Shown here: positions 15,867 to 24,515 of the stretch, piece after piece
How positions within the stretch are numbered: the first letter of the stretch is position 1
Layout of the letters: every line of letters begins with the position of its first letter
DNA from: CAVPXC01 sp963709505
GTDB taxonomy: Bacteria; Chloroflexota; Anaerolineae; JAAEKA01
Assembly: GCA_963709505.1 (NCBI GenBank)
Contig: CAVPXC010000023.1
Span: 1-46,480, forward strand
Length of the DNA: 46,480 nt
Direction: 5' to 3'
Made by a program: the position numbers and the translations under genes
Notes under the pieces: generated by a model
The model's database searches: none
What the model was told of the DNA's origin: nothing
What the model saw: only the letters and a program-made list of their open reading frames with translations

Positions 15867-18470
15867 ATGAACTGGAAAATATTGTTCCCCAACTCGTTGA
15901 GACTTGCTCCGGCCATGGTGCCCGCGTCGCCGATCCCTGCCAAATACAGGCTCCGCGACTCGAGCGACTTGAACCGGTTGCTCACATCGGGTTCGAGCGG
16001 CTCCGGCCCAGACGACAAGGAGACCGTCGAAGTCCAGCGCCGACGGCGTACCGAGTCCACGGGGCCTCGCAGGCGAGCGGATGCCCCGAAGCGCGAACGC
16101 GACGATGGCGGCAGCACCCCACCGCCTGGCAGCCCAAGTAGCGGTTATCGTCCACCGACCGGCTCGTCCGGGTCTCCCCTTGGCCCGCTGATGGGTGGCG
16201 GCGGTCGCAATCCGATCATTATGCTCGTACTTGTGCTGCTGCTGGTGGTCTGCGGTGGCGGATCGATGCTCCTCGGCGGCGGTGGAAACGACTCCGGCGA
16301 TTCGAGCGACGTAGCTGACCAGCCTTTGCCGCCCGCGGTGCAGGAGGCACTCCCCACCGCCCGGCCCAGGCCAACATCTGCTCCCCGCCCCGTCGCCACC
16401 CGGCCTACGTCCGACGCGGCAGTTGGCGCAGCAACTGGCGATACCTGGACCATCATGCTATATCAGGACGCCGACGACAAAATCCTGGAGCAAGATATCT
16501 ACGTCGACCTGAACGAAGCCGAGCGCACCGGGTCCACCGACAAAGTGCAGATCGTCGCACAGGTCGACCGCTTCCGAGGCGGGTTCTCAGGTGATGGCAA
16601 CTGGAGCGGCACGGGTCGCTTCTTCGTTACCCAGGACGACGACCTCGATCGAGTAGGCTCGCAGGTTGTCGAGAACCTCGGCGAAGTCAACATGGCCGAC
16701 GGCCAGACGCTGGTCGATTTTGTGAAATGGGCGATGGAAAACTACCCGGCCGACAAGTACGCGCTGATCCTGTCCGATCACGGTATGGGCTGGCCAGGCG
16801 GCTGGAGCGATCCTGACCCAGGCGGCCGCGGCGACCGCAGCATTCCGCTCGCCGCGGCCCTAGGCAACCAGCTCTATCTCAACGAGCTCGACGATGCGTT
16901 AGCGCAAATCCGTCAGGAGACCGGTCTGGATAAGTTCGAACTGATCGGCATGGACGCCTGCCTGATGGGACATGTCGAGGTGCTCAGCGCCCTGGCGCCG
17001 CACGCCAACTACGCCGTGCTCTCGCAGGAGACCGAGCCGGCCCTGGGGTGGGCCTATACCAGTTTCCTGGGCGCGCTGAACGATAACCCGGCGATGAACG
17101 GCGACGGACTGGCCACGGCCATCGTGGATAGCTACATCGAAGGCGATCAGCGCATCGTCGACCCACAGGCGCGTGCGGCGTTCCTTGGACAGGGCTACGG
17201 TCGTATGAGCGCAAGTCAGCTGACCGAGCAACTGGGTGAGCGCGTCACCCTCACGGGCATTGACCTCGGCGCCACACCCGAGCTGTTCAACAGCCTGAAT
17301 GACCTTGCCTACAGCCTGCAGAGCACAAAGCAGCAGGCTGTTGCCAGCGCGCGCACGTATGCCCAGTCGTTTACGAGCATCTTCGGCAAGGAAGTGCCTG
17401 CCTCCTATATCGACCTGGGCAACTTCGTGCAGCTGGTGCAGCGGCAAACCAACAGCCGCGACGTCGTCCAGGCGGGCGACCGAGTGCTAGCGGCGCTGAA
17501 GAGCGCTGTGGTTGCTGAGAAACACGGCCCAGGCAAGCCAGGCGCCACGGGCCTGTCGGTTTACTTCCCCAACTCCCAGCTCTACAGCAACCCGGTGGCC
17601 GGTGCGCAGTCGTACACTGCGGTGGCCAGCCGCTTTGCCGGCGAATTGGCCTGGGATGACTTCCTGGCCTTCCACTACACCGGCCGGAAATTCCAGCCGG
17701 CCGACACCATTCCGGTCGTGCCCGACCGCAGCAGCACGGTGACTGCACCCGGTGCGGGCAAGATCCAGGTGTCGCCGATTACGCTCTCCTCTGACACGGC
17801 CGCGCCCGGCCAACCGGTGCGCCTGACAACAGACGTCCAGGGCGACAACATCGGCTATATCAAGTTCTTCACCGGTTTCCTTGACCAGGAGGCGAACTCG
17901 ATCCTCGTGGCTGACATGGACTTCCTGGAGAGCGCCAACACTCAGGAAGTGGATGGCGTGTTCTACCCGGTGTGGCCGGAGAGCGGTGACTTCCGGGTTG
18001 CCTTCGAATGGGAGCCTTTGGTGTTCGAACTCAGCGACGGCCAGACATCGACCTCGGTGTTGCTGCGGCCGGAGGCCTACGGCGCGACACCGGAAGAGGC
18101 CGTCTACACGGTGACCGGCACCTATACCTACGCCGACAGCGGCGACACCCGCCCGGCGCAGCTTATCCTGCAAGGCGGCAAGGTACAGCAGGTTTTCGGC
18201 TACACCGGCGATGGCACCACAGCCGCGCCGCGTGAGATCCTGCCCAACCCTGGCGACACCTTCACCGTGCAACAGACGTGGCTGGACCTGGATACGAACG
18301 GACGAGTCACGAAGAGCGCCACCCAGGAGGGCGACACGCTGACCTTCAGCGCCGATCCTTTCATTTGGGAGGAGTTGGACGCCGCAGCCGGCGAATACGT
18401 CGTCGGGTTCATGGTACAAGACCTCGACGGGAAGAGCACGGACGTGTATACAAAGGTGACGGTCGAATAA
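15867..18470 (+). CDS. Clostripain-family (C11) cysteine peptidase, membrane-anchored
   Basis: I choose the ATG at 15867 (867 residues) because GAGGAG precedes it. Residues 1-110 are polar and rich in Pro, Gly, Arg and Ser, and one membrane segment (IIMLVLVLLLVVCGGG) lies at about 116-131, so the catalytic part should be outside. The C11 core begins at WTIMLYQDADD. The expected dyad is His305 (LILSDHGMGW) and Cys365 (IGMDACLMGH). After the peptidase, about 250 residues of beta-rich sequence follow (pattern near ITLSSDTAAPGQPVRLTTDV). Clostripains cut after Arg; self-processing is common. A terminator follows at once, so it may form an operon with the cupin. Confidence 0.88.
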   Translation: MNWKILFPNSLRLAPAMVPASPIPAKYRLRDSSDLNRLLTSGSSGSGPDDKETVEVQRRRRTESTGPRRRADAPKRERDDGGSTPPPGSPSSGYRPPTGSSGSPLGPLMGGGGRNPIIMLVLVLLLVVCGGGSMLLGGGGNDSGDSSDVADQPLPPAVQEALPTARPRPTSAPRPVATRPTSDAAVGAATGDTWTIMLYQDADDKILEQDIYVDLNEAERTGSTDKVQIVAQVDRFRGGFSGDGNWSGTGRFFVTQDDDLDRVGSQVVENLGEVNMADGQTLVDFVKWAMENYPADKYALILSDHGMGWPGGWSDPDPGGRGDRSIPLAAALGNQLYLNELDDALAQIRQETGLDKFELIGMDACLMGHVEVLSALAPHANYAVLSQETEPALGWAYTSFLGALNDNPAMNGDGLATAIVDSYIEGDQRIVDPQARAAFLGQGYGRMSASQLTEQLGERVTLTGIDLGATPELFNSLNDLAYSLQSTKQQAVASARTYAQSFTSIFGKEVPASYIDLGNFVQLVQRQTNSRDVVQAGDRVLAALKSAVVAEKHGPGKPGATGLSVYFPNSQLYSNPVAGAQSYTAVASRFAGELAWDDFLAFHYTGRKFQPADTIPVVPDRSSTVTAPGAGKIQVSPITLSSDTAAPGQPVRLTTDVQGDNIGYIKFFTGFLDQEANSILVADMDFLESANTQEVDGVFYPVWPESGDFRVAFEWEPLVFELSDGQTSTSVLLRPEAYGATPEEAVYTVTGTYTYADSGDTRPAQLILQGGKVQQVFGYTGDGTTAAPREILPNPGDTFTVQQTWLDLDTNGRVTKSATQEGDTLTFSADPFIWEELDAAAGEYVVGFMVQDLDGKSTDVYTKVTVE

Positions 18471-18518
18471 ACAAGCGCTGGCCCCATCACCGGTCTGCGT
18501 CGCTCCAAGCCTGTCTTT

Positions 18519-18556
18519 CGCCTCCGAGAAGCTTGAACAAGCTTCTCGGAGGCGCT
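18519..18556 (+). terminator. Terminator-like hairpin of the clostripain gene
   Basis: A 15-base perfect stem (gcctccgagaagctt / aagcttctcggaggc) with a four-base loop is followed by gctttgttcc. It lies 50 bases after the stop codon. Confidence 0.7.
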
Positions 18557-18570
18557 TTGTTCCAGTCAAG

Positions 18571-18820
18571 CTCGGTGAATGGAATTCACCGCCTGAAGCC
18601 GAGAAGTCCCCTCAGGGACTGCGAACGACTTCATTCCGCGGTGGCTGAAGCCACTTCTCAGTTTCAGCCAGGGGATTTCCAATCCCTGGGACTCTGGCTC
18701 GGTGAATGGAATTCACCGCCTGAAGCTGAGAAGTCCCCTCAGGGACTGCGAACGACTCCATTCCGCAGTGGCTGAAGCCACTTCTCAGTTTCAGCCAGGG
18801 GATTTCCAATCCCTGGCTTC
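18571..18820. repeat. Tandem pair of a 127-base compound palindromic repeat
   Basis: Two copies start at 18571 and 18698 with very few differences. Each begins with the palindrome GGTGAATGGAATTCACC, ends with the imperfect palindrome CCAGGGGATTTCCAATCCCTGG (written here on the plus strand in two halves) and contains inner arms gagaagt / acttctc, so the unit can fold as nested hairpins. A third, longer copy in inverted orientation is at 27866-28045. Confidence 0.85.
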
Positions 18821-18854
18821 CGCCAAGGCCGTGTCACTATCAGGGATATCGCCC

Positions 18855-19892
18855 ATGCACGTAGTCTACTCGAACCAACACTACAAGCATGCCACTCGTC
18901 TAGCCCTTCCGGGCTACGACGAGAACTATCTCGAAATCCCGGACCGCGGAGAAGCCATTCTGGCTGCAGTCGCTTCAACCCAACTTGGAGCAGTCGTTCC
19001 TGCCACCGATTTAGGCCTGGCGCCGATCGTGGCCGTGCATGATGTTGCGTTTGTCGACTTTTTGCAACGGGCCTACAGTGAGTTGCAGCAGCGCCAGCCT
19101 GGGACATTCATGCTCTTGCCCGATGCCTATTTCGCAGTGCGCGGACAGCGCCACAGGCCGATCGAGTTACGTCGCTTGGCGAACTACTACGCCATCGACC
19201 GTGACTGCCCCGTCCTGGCAGGAACATGGGAGGCCGCCTACTGGAGCGTACAGGTGGCGCTGACGGCGGCCAATCTCGTTCAAGGCGGCGAGCGGGCGGC
19301 GTATGCGCTCTGCCGACCGCCAGGCCACCACGCATCGATCGACCAATACGGCGGCTACTGCTACCTAAACAACGCCGCAATCGCCGCGCGCTGGCTGCAA
19401 GGAGCGAACTCCAGCCGAGTGGCAATCGTCGACATCGACACCCATCACGGCAACGGAACACAAGAGATCTTCTACGCCGACGCGTCTGTGCTCACCTGTT
19501 CGCTGCATGCCGACCCTGACGTTGAGTACCCGTACTTCTGGGGCGGCCGAGAGGAGGTTGGCGTTGGCGCCGGGATCGGGTACAATAGGAATTGGCCGCT
19601 TCCGCCTCGCACGAATGACGAAGCGTACCTGGTTGCCCTGGATGAAGCCTTGGATGAAGTGCGGGTCTTTGCGCCGGAGGTGCTGATCATCTCTGCCGGC
19701 TCCGACTTGATGGCGGAGGACCCATCTGCACCGGACGGCGGCTTGGCCATCACGCCCGCTGGGCTGGGTGAGATCGCTCGACGCCTGGCTGCACTCAACC
19801 TGCCTACCGTGATCGTACAGGAAGGCGGCTATCAACTCGATCGGCTGGGCTCGGACGCAGTCACGCTGCTGCGGGAATTCGCTGAAACATGA
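18855..19892 (+). CDS. Histone deacetylase / acetylpolyamine amidohydrolase family enzyme
   Basis: This encodes 345 residues from the ATG at 18855. Hallmarks of the Zn-dependent deacetylase family are RPPGHHA, GGYCYLNNAAIAA, DIDTHHGNGTQEIF (metal Asp and His), SLHADPDVEYPY and SAGSDLMAEDP. The length fits the bacterial acetylpolyamine amidohydrolase branch. The start has no strong ribosome-binding site. The frame stays open for 51 further codons into the 127-base repeat, which I regard as accidental. The substrate could be acetylpolyamines or acetyl-lysine. A small membrane gene overlaps its stop by four bases. Confidence 0.9.
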   Translation: MHVVYSNQHYKHATRLALPGYDENYLEIPDRGEAILAAVASTQLGAVVPATDLGLAPIVAVHDVAFVDFLQRAYSELQQRQPGTFMLLPDAYFAVRGQRHRPIELRRLANYYAIDRDCPVLAGTWEAAYWSVQVALTAANLVQGGERAAYALCRPPGHHASIDQYGGYCYLNNAAIAARWLQGANSSRVAIVDIDTHHGNGTQEIFYADASVLTCSLHADPDVEYPYFWGGREEVGVGAGIGYNRNWPLPPRTNDEAYLVALDEALDEVRVFAPEVLIISAGSDLMAEDPSAPDGGLAITPAGLGEIARRLAALNLPTVIVQEGGYQLDRLGSDAVTLLREFAET

Positions 19893-20164
19893 GCGCCACT
19901 CAAAGCACCCTTCACGTCAACTCAGAAAAGCTGGCGAACACCATCCACATGTTGTGCCTGCGCGTCGGCGAGCGCTTTCCGGGATCCGGGCTCCAGCGGG
20001 TCTGCACTGACCTCTACGAGATCAGCCTGAGTGCAGAACAGGATGTGCTTGCGATCAGCAAGCCTAACTACGCCCTGCGAGCCGGCGTAGTTTTGTTTAT
20101 CGTGGTGGTGTTGGTCACGTTGGCGGTCACCATGTCGAACCTGGCCATCGATTGGAAGTTGTGA
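19889..20164 (+). CDS. Small protein with C-terminal membrane segment
   Basis: This encodes 91 residues; the ATG overlaps the deacetylase stop as ATGA, which implies translational coupling. The first 60 residues are soluble (CLRVGERFPGSGLQRVCTDL), followed by one membrane segment (GVVLFIVVVLVTLAVTM). I do not recognise the family. The chain ends only seven residues after the membrane segment, so a truncation or frame break of a longer protein is possible. Confidence 0.55.
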   Translation: MSATQSTLHVNSEKLANTIHMLCLRVGERFPGSGLQRVCTDLYEISLSAEQDVLAISKPNYALRAGVVLFIVVVLVTLAVTMSNLAIDWKL

Positions 20165-20274
20165 GAGCTCGATTGGCCAGGGCCTGAGACCGTTACCTGC
20201 GACCATGAACGGTTTGTAACCGTAATGCGAATAGATTTGAACGAATTCTAGAGACCAAATGGAGGATGAGTGAA

Positions 20275-20841
20275 ATGTCAGATAGTCAAGAAACGACTTT
20301 ACAAACGCCTGTTTTCGAAGTCGCCACCCTCGCCGGTGGCTGCTTCTGGTGCCTGGAGGCCGTGTTCGACGAGCTGCGCGGCGTCTCGGATGTGCGGTCG
20401 GGCTATATGGGCGGCGGGATGAAGAATCCAAGCTATCGTGACGTGTGTTCGGGCAAGACCGGGCATGCGGAGATCGTACAGATCACCTTCGACCCAACAA
20501 CGATTGCTTACCGCGATCTACTGGAGGTCTTTTTCGCGATCCACGACCCGACCACGCTCAACCGCCAGGGCGCTGACGTGGGCACACAGTACCGCTCGGC
20601 GATCTTCTACCACTCGCCGGAACAACGGGCCACGGCCGAAGCGTTTATCGCCGAGTTGACTGCATCCAAAGCCTACCGCGACCCGCTCGTTACCCAGGTG
20701 GTACCGGCCGAAGTTTTCTACTCGGCCGAGGATTATCACCAAGAGTATTTCAAGAACAACAGCGCCCAGCCTTACTGCCAGTTTGTGGTCGCACCCAAGG
20801 TGACGAAACTGCGCAAGGAATTTGCGCGGAAACTCAAATAG
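20275..20841 (+). CDS. msrA: Peptide methionine sulfoxide reductase MsrA
   Basis: This encodes 188 residues. GGAGG at 20261-20265 touches an ATG at 20266 but is nine bases from the ATG at 20275, so the latter is the likely start. The catalytic GGCFWCLEAVF and the conserved RSGYMGGG, GHAEIVQITFDP, DPTTLNRQGADVGTQYRS and AEDYHQEYF match MsrA throughout. It reduces the S-epimer of methionine sulfoxide. The only cysteine near the C-terminus (PYCQF) could act as the resolving residue. Confidence 0.95.
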   Translation: MSDSQETTLQTPVFEVATLAGGCFWCLEAVFDELRGVSDVRSGYMGGGMKNPSYRDVCSGKTGHAEIVQITFDPTTIAYRDLLEVFFAIHDPTTLNRQGADVGTQYRSAIFYHSPEQRATAEAFIAELTASKAYRDPLVTQVVPAEVFYSAEDYHQEYFKNNSAQPYCQFVVAPKVTKLRKEFARKLK

Positions 20842-20852
20842 CATGAATACAA

Positions 20853-20925
20853 CAGGTCTCGGTCGGCCCGCTCCGCCCACTGCGGGGTGCTCCGCAAGGG
20901 TGCTGCGCAAAGACCCGCCCGAGCG
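20853..20925. repeat. Diverged copy of the CTCGGTCGGTC hairpin family
   Basis: Ctcggtcggccc and cgcccgag form the arms, and the interior ggtgctgcgcaaagacc resembles the repeats at 41397-41443 and 42411-42458. Confidence 0.5.
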
Positions 20926-20950
20926 ATGGATGTGAAGAGGCGAGAAAACC

Positions 20951-21337
20951 ATGCCCGACGAAAACAACAACGAACAGACGACAAAGACGAGCAAGAAGGA
21001 CGAAGAAGTGGAGTTGCCAATGCCCTGGAAACAGGTGCAGGGCGCCATCTGGTTGATCGGCCTGGCGTATCTTTTCTGGAAGGGGCCGTTCTTTCCCGGC
21101 ATCCTGGTGTTGGTGGCGATCAGTGGCGTGACACAGGCATTGATGCAGTATTATGTAAACCAACAAGAGGAAAAGCGCCAGCAAACGGAGCGCCGCACCG
21201 ACTGGCTGCCGGCAAAGTGCCCCCAGTGCGGCGGCCCCCTGAGCGTGGAGACGGTGCGCTGGACTGGGCCTGAGACGGCGGATTGCCCTTATTGCAGCGC
21301 ACATCTCAAGCCGGCGGCAGAAAGTACGGCAAGATGA
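20951..21337 (+). CDS. Membrane protein with C-terminal zinc ribbon
   Basis: This encodes 128 residues. A charged N-terminus of about 22 residues is followed by two membrane segments (VQGAIWLIGLAYLFWKG; FFPGILVLVAISGVTQAL), a Lys/Gln/Arg-rich stretch, then a two-CxxC zinc ribbon (CPQCGG and CPYC, 28 residues apart). Related hypothetical proteins are common in Chloroflexota genomes. The function is unknown. It lies 110 bases after msrA with a repeat between them. Confidence 0.65.
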   Translation: MPDENNNEQTTKTSKKDEEVELPMPWKQVQGAIWLIGLAYLFWKGPFFPGILVLVAISGVTQALMQYYVNQQEEKRQQTERRTDWLPAKCPQCGGPLSVETVRWTGPETADCPYCSAHLKPAAESTAR

Positions 21338-21363
21338 CGACAGGTGAGCCGCCCTCCAAAACA

Positions 21364-21456
21364 GACCTCCGAGGTTTCGGAAAACCTCGGAGGTCAAGTT
21401 AGCAGTCCACTTCGGTCGCAGAATGACCTCCGAGGTTTTCCGAAACCTCGGAGGTC
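21364..21456. repeat. Two palindromes of the GACCTCCGAGGT family
   Basis: Near-perfect 32-base palindromes lie at 21364-21395 and 21425-21456, based on gacctccgaggttt and its complement. The second is inside the 3' end of yqeB and encodes part of its tail (TSEVSENLGG). A third copy lies inside the histidine kinase gene at 38544-38575. Confidence 0.85.
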
Positions 21457-22268
21457 TGTTTGACAACGGTCATGCGCATTAGAATGGCCTCCAACACACC
21501 CCCTGCAATCGCCAGCGACTTGTCCGAAATGGTAAAACAATAGCGACGCTCCCCGCGCGTGTCCAGGTCACCGATCTTCATGCCGGTGTGTACCGGCACC
21601 GTGGGGTGGACGATTCCGCGAAGCATGCCGTCGAACGGGGCCACAATCGGCACGCCGTCGATGCGGGCGATGACATGGCCCTCCCGAACCCAGTCGCCAA
21701 TACCCACATCGGCGTGCACGAAGCCATCAGCCGGCGCACGCAACACGCGCGCGCCCTTGTAGCCGCCGATCTCGCCCGGCGTCTTGGTATCCGGCTCGGC
21801 CGGCCCCTGCCAAATCACCCGCCCCAAATCGTGCCCGCGATTGGTCTCGACCACAGCGTGGCAGTCCGTACCCGCCTCAAAACCAGGCCCCAAAGCCACA
21901 ACCAGGGGTGCATCGTCGATGTGCGTGCCGGTATTGGCCTTGGCCATGATGGCGTCAACCCACACAGCCGGCTGCAGTTCGGCCCGGCAAGCGACCAGCG
22001 GGTCTACCAGCACGGGAATCACACGCTGACCCAGCAGGGCCTGCGCCTCAGCCACGCCGGCAGCCCGGCAGGCGGTCACGCCTTCCACGGTGGTCTCGCC
22101 GGCAAAGACTGCCTCGGCGAAGGCCACCGTCCTGCGAACTACCAGGGGCCGTTCGACCTCGGTCATCACCACAGCAAAGCCGCAGCGATGCAACCGCCAG
22201 GCGACGCCGCTGGCCAGGTCTCCGGCCCCGCGGATGACGATGAGAAGATCCTCAGGCAACAAAGTCAT
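21399..22268 (-). CDS. yqeB: YqeB (EF2563-type) molybdenum hydroxylase accessory protein
   Basis: This encodes 289 residues (IVIRGAGDLASGVAWRLHRCGF, VVMTEVERPLVVRRTVAF, IDDAPLVVALGPGFEAG, TNRGHDLGRVIW), matching the EF2563 family tied to selenium-dependent molybdenum hydroxylases. The N-terminus is a Rossmann-like GAGDLASG. The last 18 residues derive from a palindromic repeat, so the ancestral stop was probably just upstream. The ATG overlaps the stop of the YgiT-type zinc finger gene (ATGA). It is the last gene of the operon led by the MOSC gene. Confidence 0.88.
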   Translation of the reverse strand: MTLLPEDLLIVIRGAGDLASGVAWRLHRCGFAVVMTEVERPLVVRRTVAFAEAVFAGETTVEGVTACRAAGVAEAQALLGQRVIPVLVDPLVACRAELQPAVWVDAIMAKANTGTHIDDAPLVVALGPGFEAGTDCHAVVETNRGHDLGRVIWQGPAEPDTKTPGEIGGYKGARVLRAPADGFVHADVGIGDWVREGHVIARIDGVPIVAPFDGMLRGIVHPTVPVHTGMKIGDLDTRGERRYCFTISDKSLAIAGGVLEAILMRMTVVKQTSEVSENLGGHSATEVDC

Positions 22269-22525
22269 GCCAATGCAAGCGCCGGCTCATTGAATGTGAC
22301 AATCGAAACCTCGAAGCCGGACTGGAACGCGTGTTTCAGCAAACGATCCACCCCCGCCGCAACATTACTTTTCATAATGGGTTCGTCACACTGCGTGCAG
22401 ATCTCGGCCGGCACATCCTTGACAATGACGACTCTTGAACCGACGACAAAAGGAATTGTCGCCAGTCCGGATTGGAGGGGTCCTCCACAAAAATAGCAGC
22501 GATTATCTTCTGGTTCGCCAATCAT
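22265..22525 (-). CDS. YgiT/MqsA-type zinc finger protein
   Basis: This encodes 86 residues from the ATG at 22525, which follows AAGGAG. Two CxxC pairs (CYFCGG and CTQCDEP) about 35 residues apart with VVIVKDVPAEIC between them match the YgiT-type zinc finger found in MqsA antitoxins and in free-standing partners of DUF4258 proteins. There is no visible HTH domain. It overlaps the DUF4258 gene by 23 bases and yqeB by four, so all three are translationally linked. Confidence 0.8.
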   Translation of the reverse strand: MIGEPEDNRCYFCGGPLQSGLATIPFVVGSRVVIVKDVPAEICTQCDEPIMKSNVAAGVDRLLKHAFQSGFEVSIVTFNEPALALA

Positions 22526-22833
22526 CGTTCCACTCCTTTTCCAAAGGCCGATACACGGTAACCACCAAAACGAAGTTGGTATCCTCATCGAGTGCAACAA
22601 CACAGTGCATGGGGTTCCTGGCCGACACAAAAACCAAGACGAGACAATCGGGTAAATGTCGATGGAGATGAGGATAGTCCTCAATTAATTCAGCCCGCTG
22701 TAGCGCTGACTTCGACGTCGCGCACTGTGGCTATCTCGGCACCCAGTTTGCCTAGCGCATGTCGCGACCACTTGACTCGACCATCGACTGCTTTGGCACG
22801 TATGAATGCCTGTTTAGTTGAGATATCTGACAT
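22503..22833 (-). pseudogene. DUF4258 toxin-like protein, one frameshift
   Basis: Translating from the ATG at 22833 gives MSDISTKQAF and KWSRHALGKLGAEIATVRDVEV. One extra base near 22707 then breaks the frame, and the rest (ALQRAELIEDYPHLHRHLPD, then MHCVVALDEDTNFVLVVTVY) follows in the next frame to 22503. The two halves make a typical DUF4258 domain of about 110 residues. DUF4258 genes are usually found directly before a YgiT-type zinc finger gene, as here, and are regarded as RelE/HigB-like toxin candidates. The break may be an inactivation or a sequence error. Confidence 0.65.
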
Positions 22834-22841
22834 CCGCTTGC

Positions 22842-23018
22842 CTAACTCGTACCTTGCGAACAGCCAGAGACTCCGTACATCAGTTTGTAGGCATCCTGAA
22901 TGTTTTCTTCCAGTTCCTCTAGCGTTTCGCCTTGGCTGAACACTCCTGGAACCTCGCGCAGCCTTCCGACATACCAGGTATCGTCGATCCAGTACTCAAG
23001 TGTAACCTGTCTTGTCAT
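22842..23018 (-). CDS. HicB-like antitoxin-type protein
   Basis: This short gene (58 residues) starts at the ATG at 23018 after AGGAGA. The sequence YWIDDTWYVGRLREVPGVFS, then GETLEELEENIQDAYKLM, is the HicB fold. The tail (YGVSGCSQGTS) is short and no DNA-binding domain is present. No HicA partner is adjacent. It lies 25 bases after the hydroxylase large subunit stop and eight before the DUF4258 start. Confidence 0.78.
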   Translation of the reverse strand: MTRQVTLEYWIDDTWYVGRLREVPGVFSQGETLEELEENIQDAYKLMYGVSGCSQGTS

Positions 23019-23042
23019 CTCAATATCTCCTGATAGTCCATC

Positions 23043-24008
23043 TCAGTGAACAGACCCTTGCCGCAATCCCCGCCACACCCGCTCCGGCGTCAGCGGCAAC
23101 TCGTCAAACCACACACCGGTTGCGGCGTGCACCGCGGCTACGATGGCCGGCGCGGTCGGGATGAAGGGCATCTCGGCCATGCCGCGCGCACCCAGCGGCC
23201 CCTGTGGATCGGGGAACTCCAGGATCACCGGCTGAACTAGGGCTACGTCCATGATGGTGGGGATCAAATAGGTGCTGAATTGGTCGGTCAGCACGCGGCC
23301 GTTGTGCTGGACGAAATTCTCTTGTGTTGCCCAGCCCACCGACTGCGCAATCGCACCCTCGATCTGCCCCTCGACTTGCTGCGGATTGATCGCCGTTCCC
23401 ACGTCGTTGACCGAGACGACGCGCAGCACACGCACATGGCCGGTGTCGGGATCGACTTCTACCTCAGCGGCCTGCGCGCAGTAGCCGTAGGTGATATTCG
23501 GGTCGCTCTCGCCGGTCTGCTTATCGTAATAAGTTGTAGCACGCGGCACGTACTCGTAGTTTGCGATGCAGGGCCGATCCTCTTCGTTCTCCCACATCGA
23601 CAGCGCCCGCTCGGCCGCGCCCTTGATCGCGTTGCCCGCCATGAAGGTCATCCGGCTGGCCGACACACTGCCGCTGTTAGCCGTCTCGGCCGTGTCCTGT
23701 GCGATCAGCTCTACCCGTTCGACCGGCAGACCGAGCACCTCAGCCGCCACCTGCACCATAATCGTGTGCGTTCCCTGGCCGACTTCCGCGCCGGCATGGC
23801 GCACGACAGCCCGCTCGATCTGGCCGTCGCCATACAGCTCCACCGTGGCGTGACATACGTCGCGGAAGCCCAGGCTGAAGCCTACGTTTTTGAAGCAACA
23901 GGCTATTCCCAGGCCGTGCAGTTTTCGGCCCAATGAGGAGTTAAGAGACGTGGCGAATGCTGAATGCTGAATGCTGAATGCTGAATTCCGGAGTTCCGGA
24001 GTCATCAT
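23043..24008 (-). pseudogene. Molybdenum hydroxylase large subunit, C-terminal segment
   Basis: This third frame of the large subunit contains the second molybdopterin-binding region: GLGIACCFKNVGFSLGF, VVRHAGAEVGQGTHTIMVQV, NSGSVSASRMTFMAGNA, VNDVGTAINPQQVEGQIEGA and PLGARGMAEMPFIPTAPAI (with the conserved active-site Glu region). It enters from the GAATGCT heptamer array, where the reading frame changes relative to the middle segment. The first codons (MMTPELRNSAFSIQHSAF) are repeat-derived and should not be taken as a real N-terminus. Confidence 0.82.
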
Positions 24009-24515
24009 TCATCACTCCGCATTCATCATTCAGCCGCTCCAACACCGGCTCGATGGTAACACCCGGCGGCACGACGCTGCGCGTAGCTTGAATCGAACCC
24101 TCGTGCCAAACGTTGCGCAGGCGCAGCTCGATCGGGTCTATGCCCAGCGCTTCGGCCAGCTTGTTCATCTGCATCTCGGCGGCGAAGTGGGCCTGAGGCC
24201 CGCCAAAGCCGCGAAACGCGCCGCTGGGGACGTTGGTCGTGTAGACGGTGCGCGCATCCACCCACTGATTAGGGCACTCGTAGGGCCCCAGGCAGGCGAG
24301 CGTAGCGTTGCCCAGGACTTTGGTCGAGGTACAGGCATACGCGCCGCAGTCACTGGTCATGTCCATCTGTTGGGCGACCAGCTTGCCATCCCGCGTCGCG
24401 CCCCATTTGGCGTGGATCACCATCGGATGGCGCTTGTGGTGACCGATGATCGACTCGCGGCGGCTCCAGATGGTCTTGATCGACCGGCCGGCCAGCACAC
24501 CGCGCTCGATGCAGC
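23941..24515 (-). pseudogene. Molybdenum hydroxylase large subunit, middle segment
   Basis: Family-like sequence begins near GRSIKTIWSRRESIIGHHKRH and includes YTTNVPSGAFRGFGGPQAHF, a core molybdopterin motif, and LGIDPIELRLRNVWHEG. It is offset by one base from the N-terminal segment (break near 24500-24520). It runs into the heptamer array, which encodes LNDECGVMNDDSGTPEF and SIQHSAFSIRH, then stops at 23941. Removing one seven-base unit would put it in frame with the C-terminal segment. Confidence 0.8.
23955..24034. repeat. Heptamer hairpin element, family E, inside the large subunit gene
   Basis: Four exact copies of GAATGCT (23955-23982) plus a partial fifth are followed by an inner palindrome ccggagttccgg and the right arm catcattcatcactcc with attcatcattcag. 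It lies within coding sequence, between two conserved blocks of the hydroxylase. Confidence 0.85.

Noticed and set aside
18702..18854. Deacetylase starting at 18702
   Set aside because: The added residues are repeat-derived and absent from the family; the protein fold begins at the ATG at 18855.
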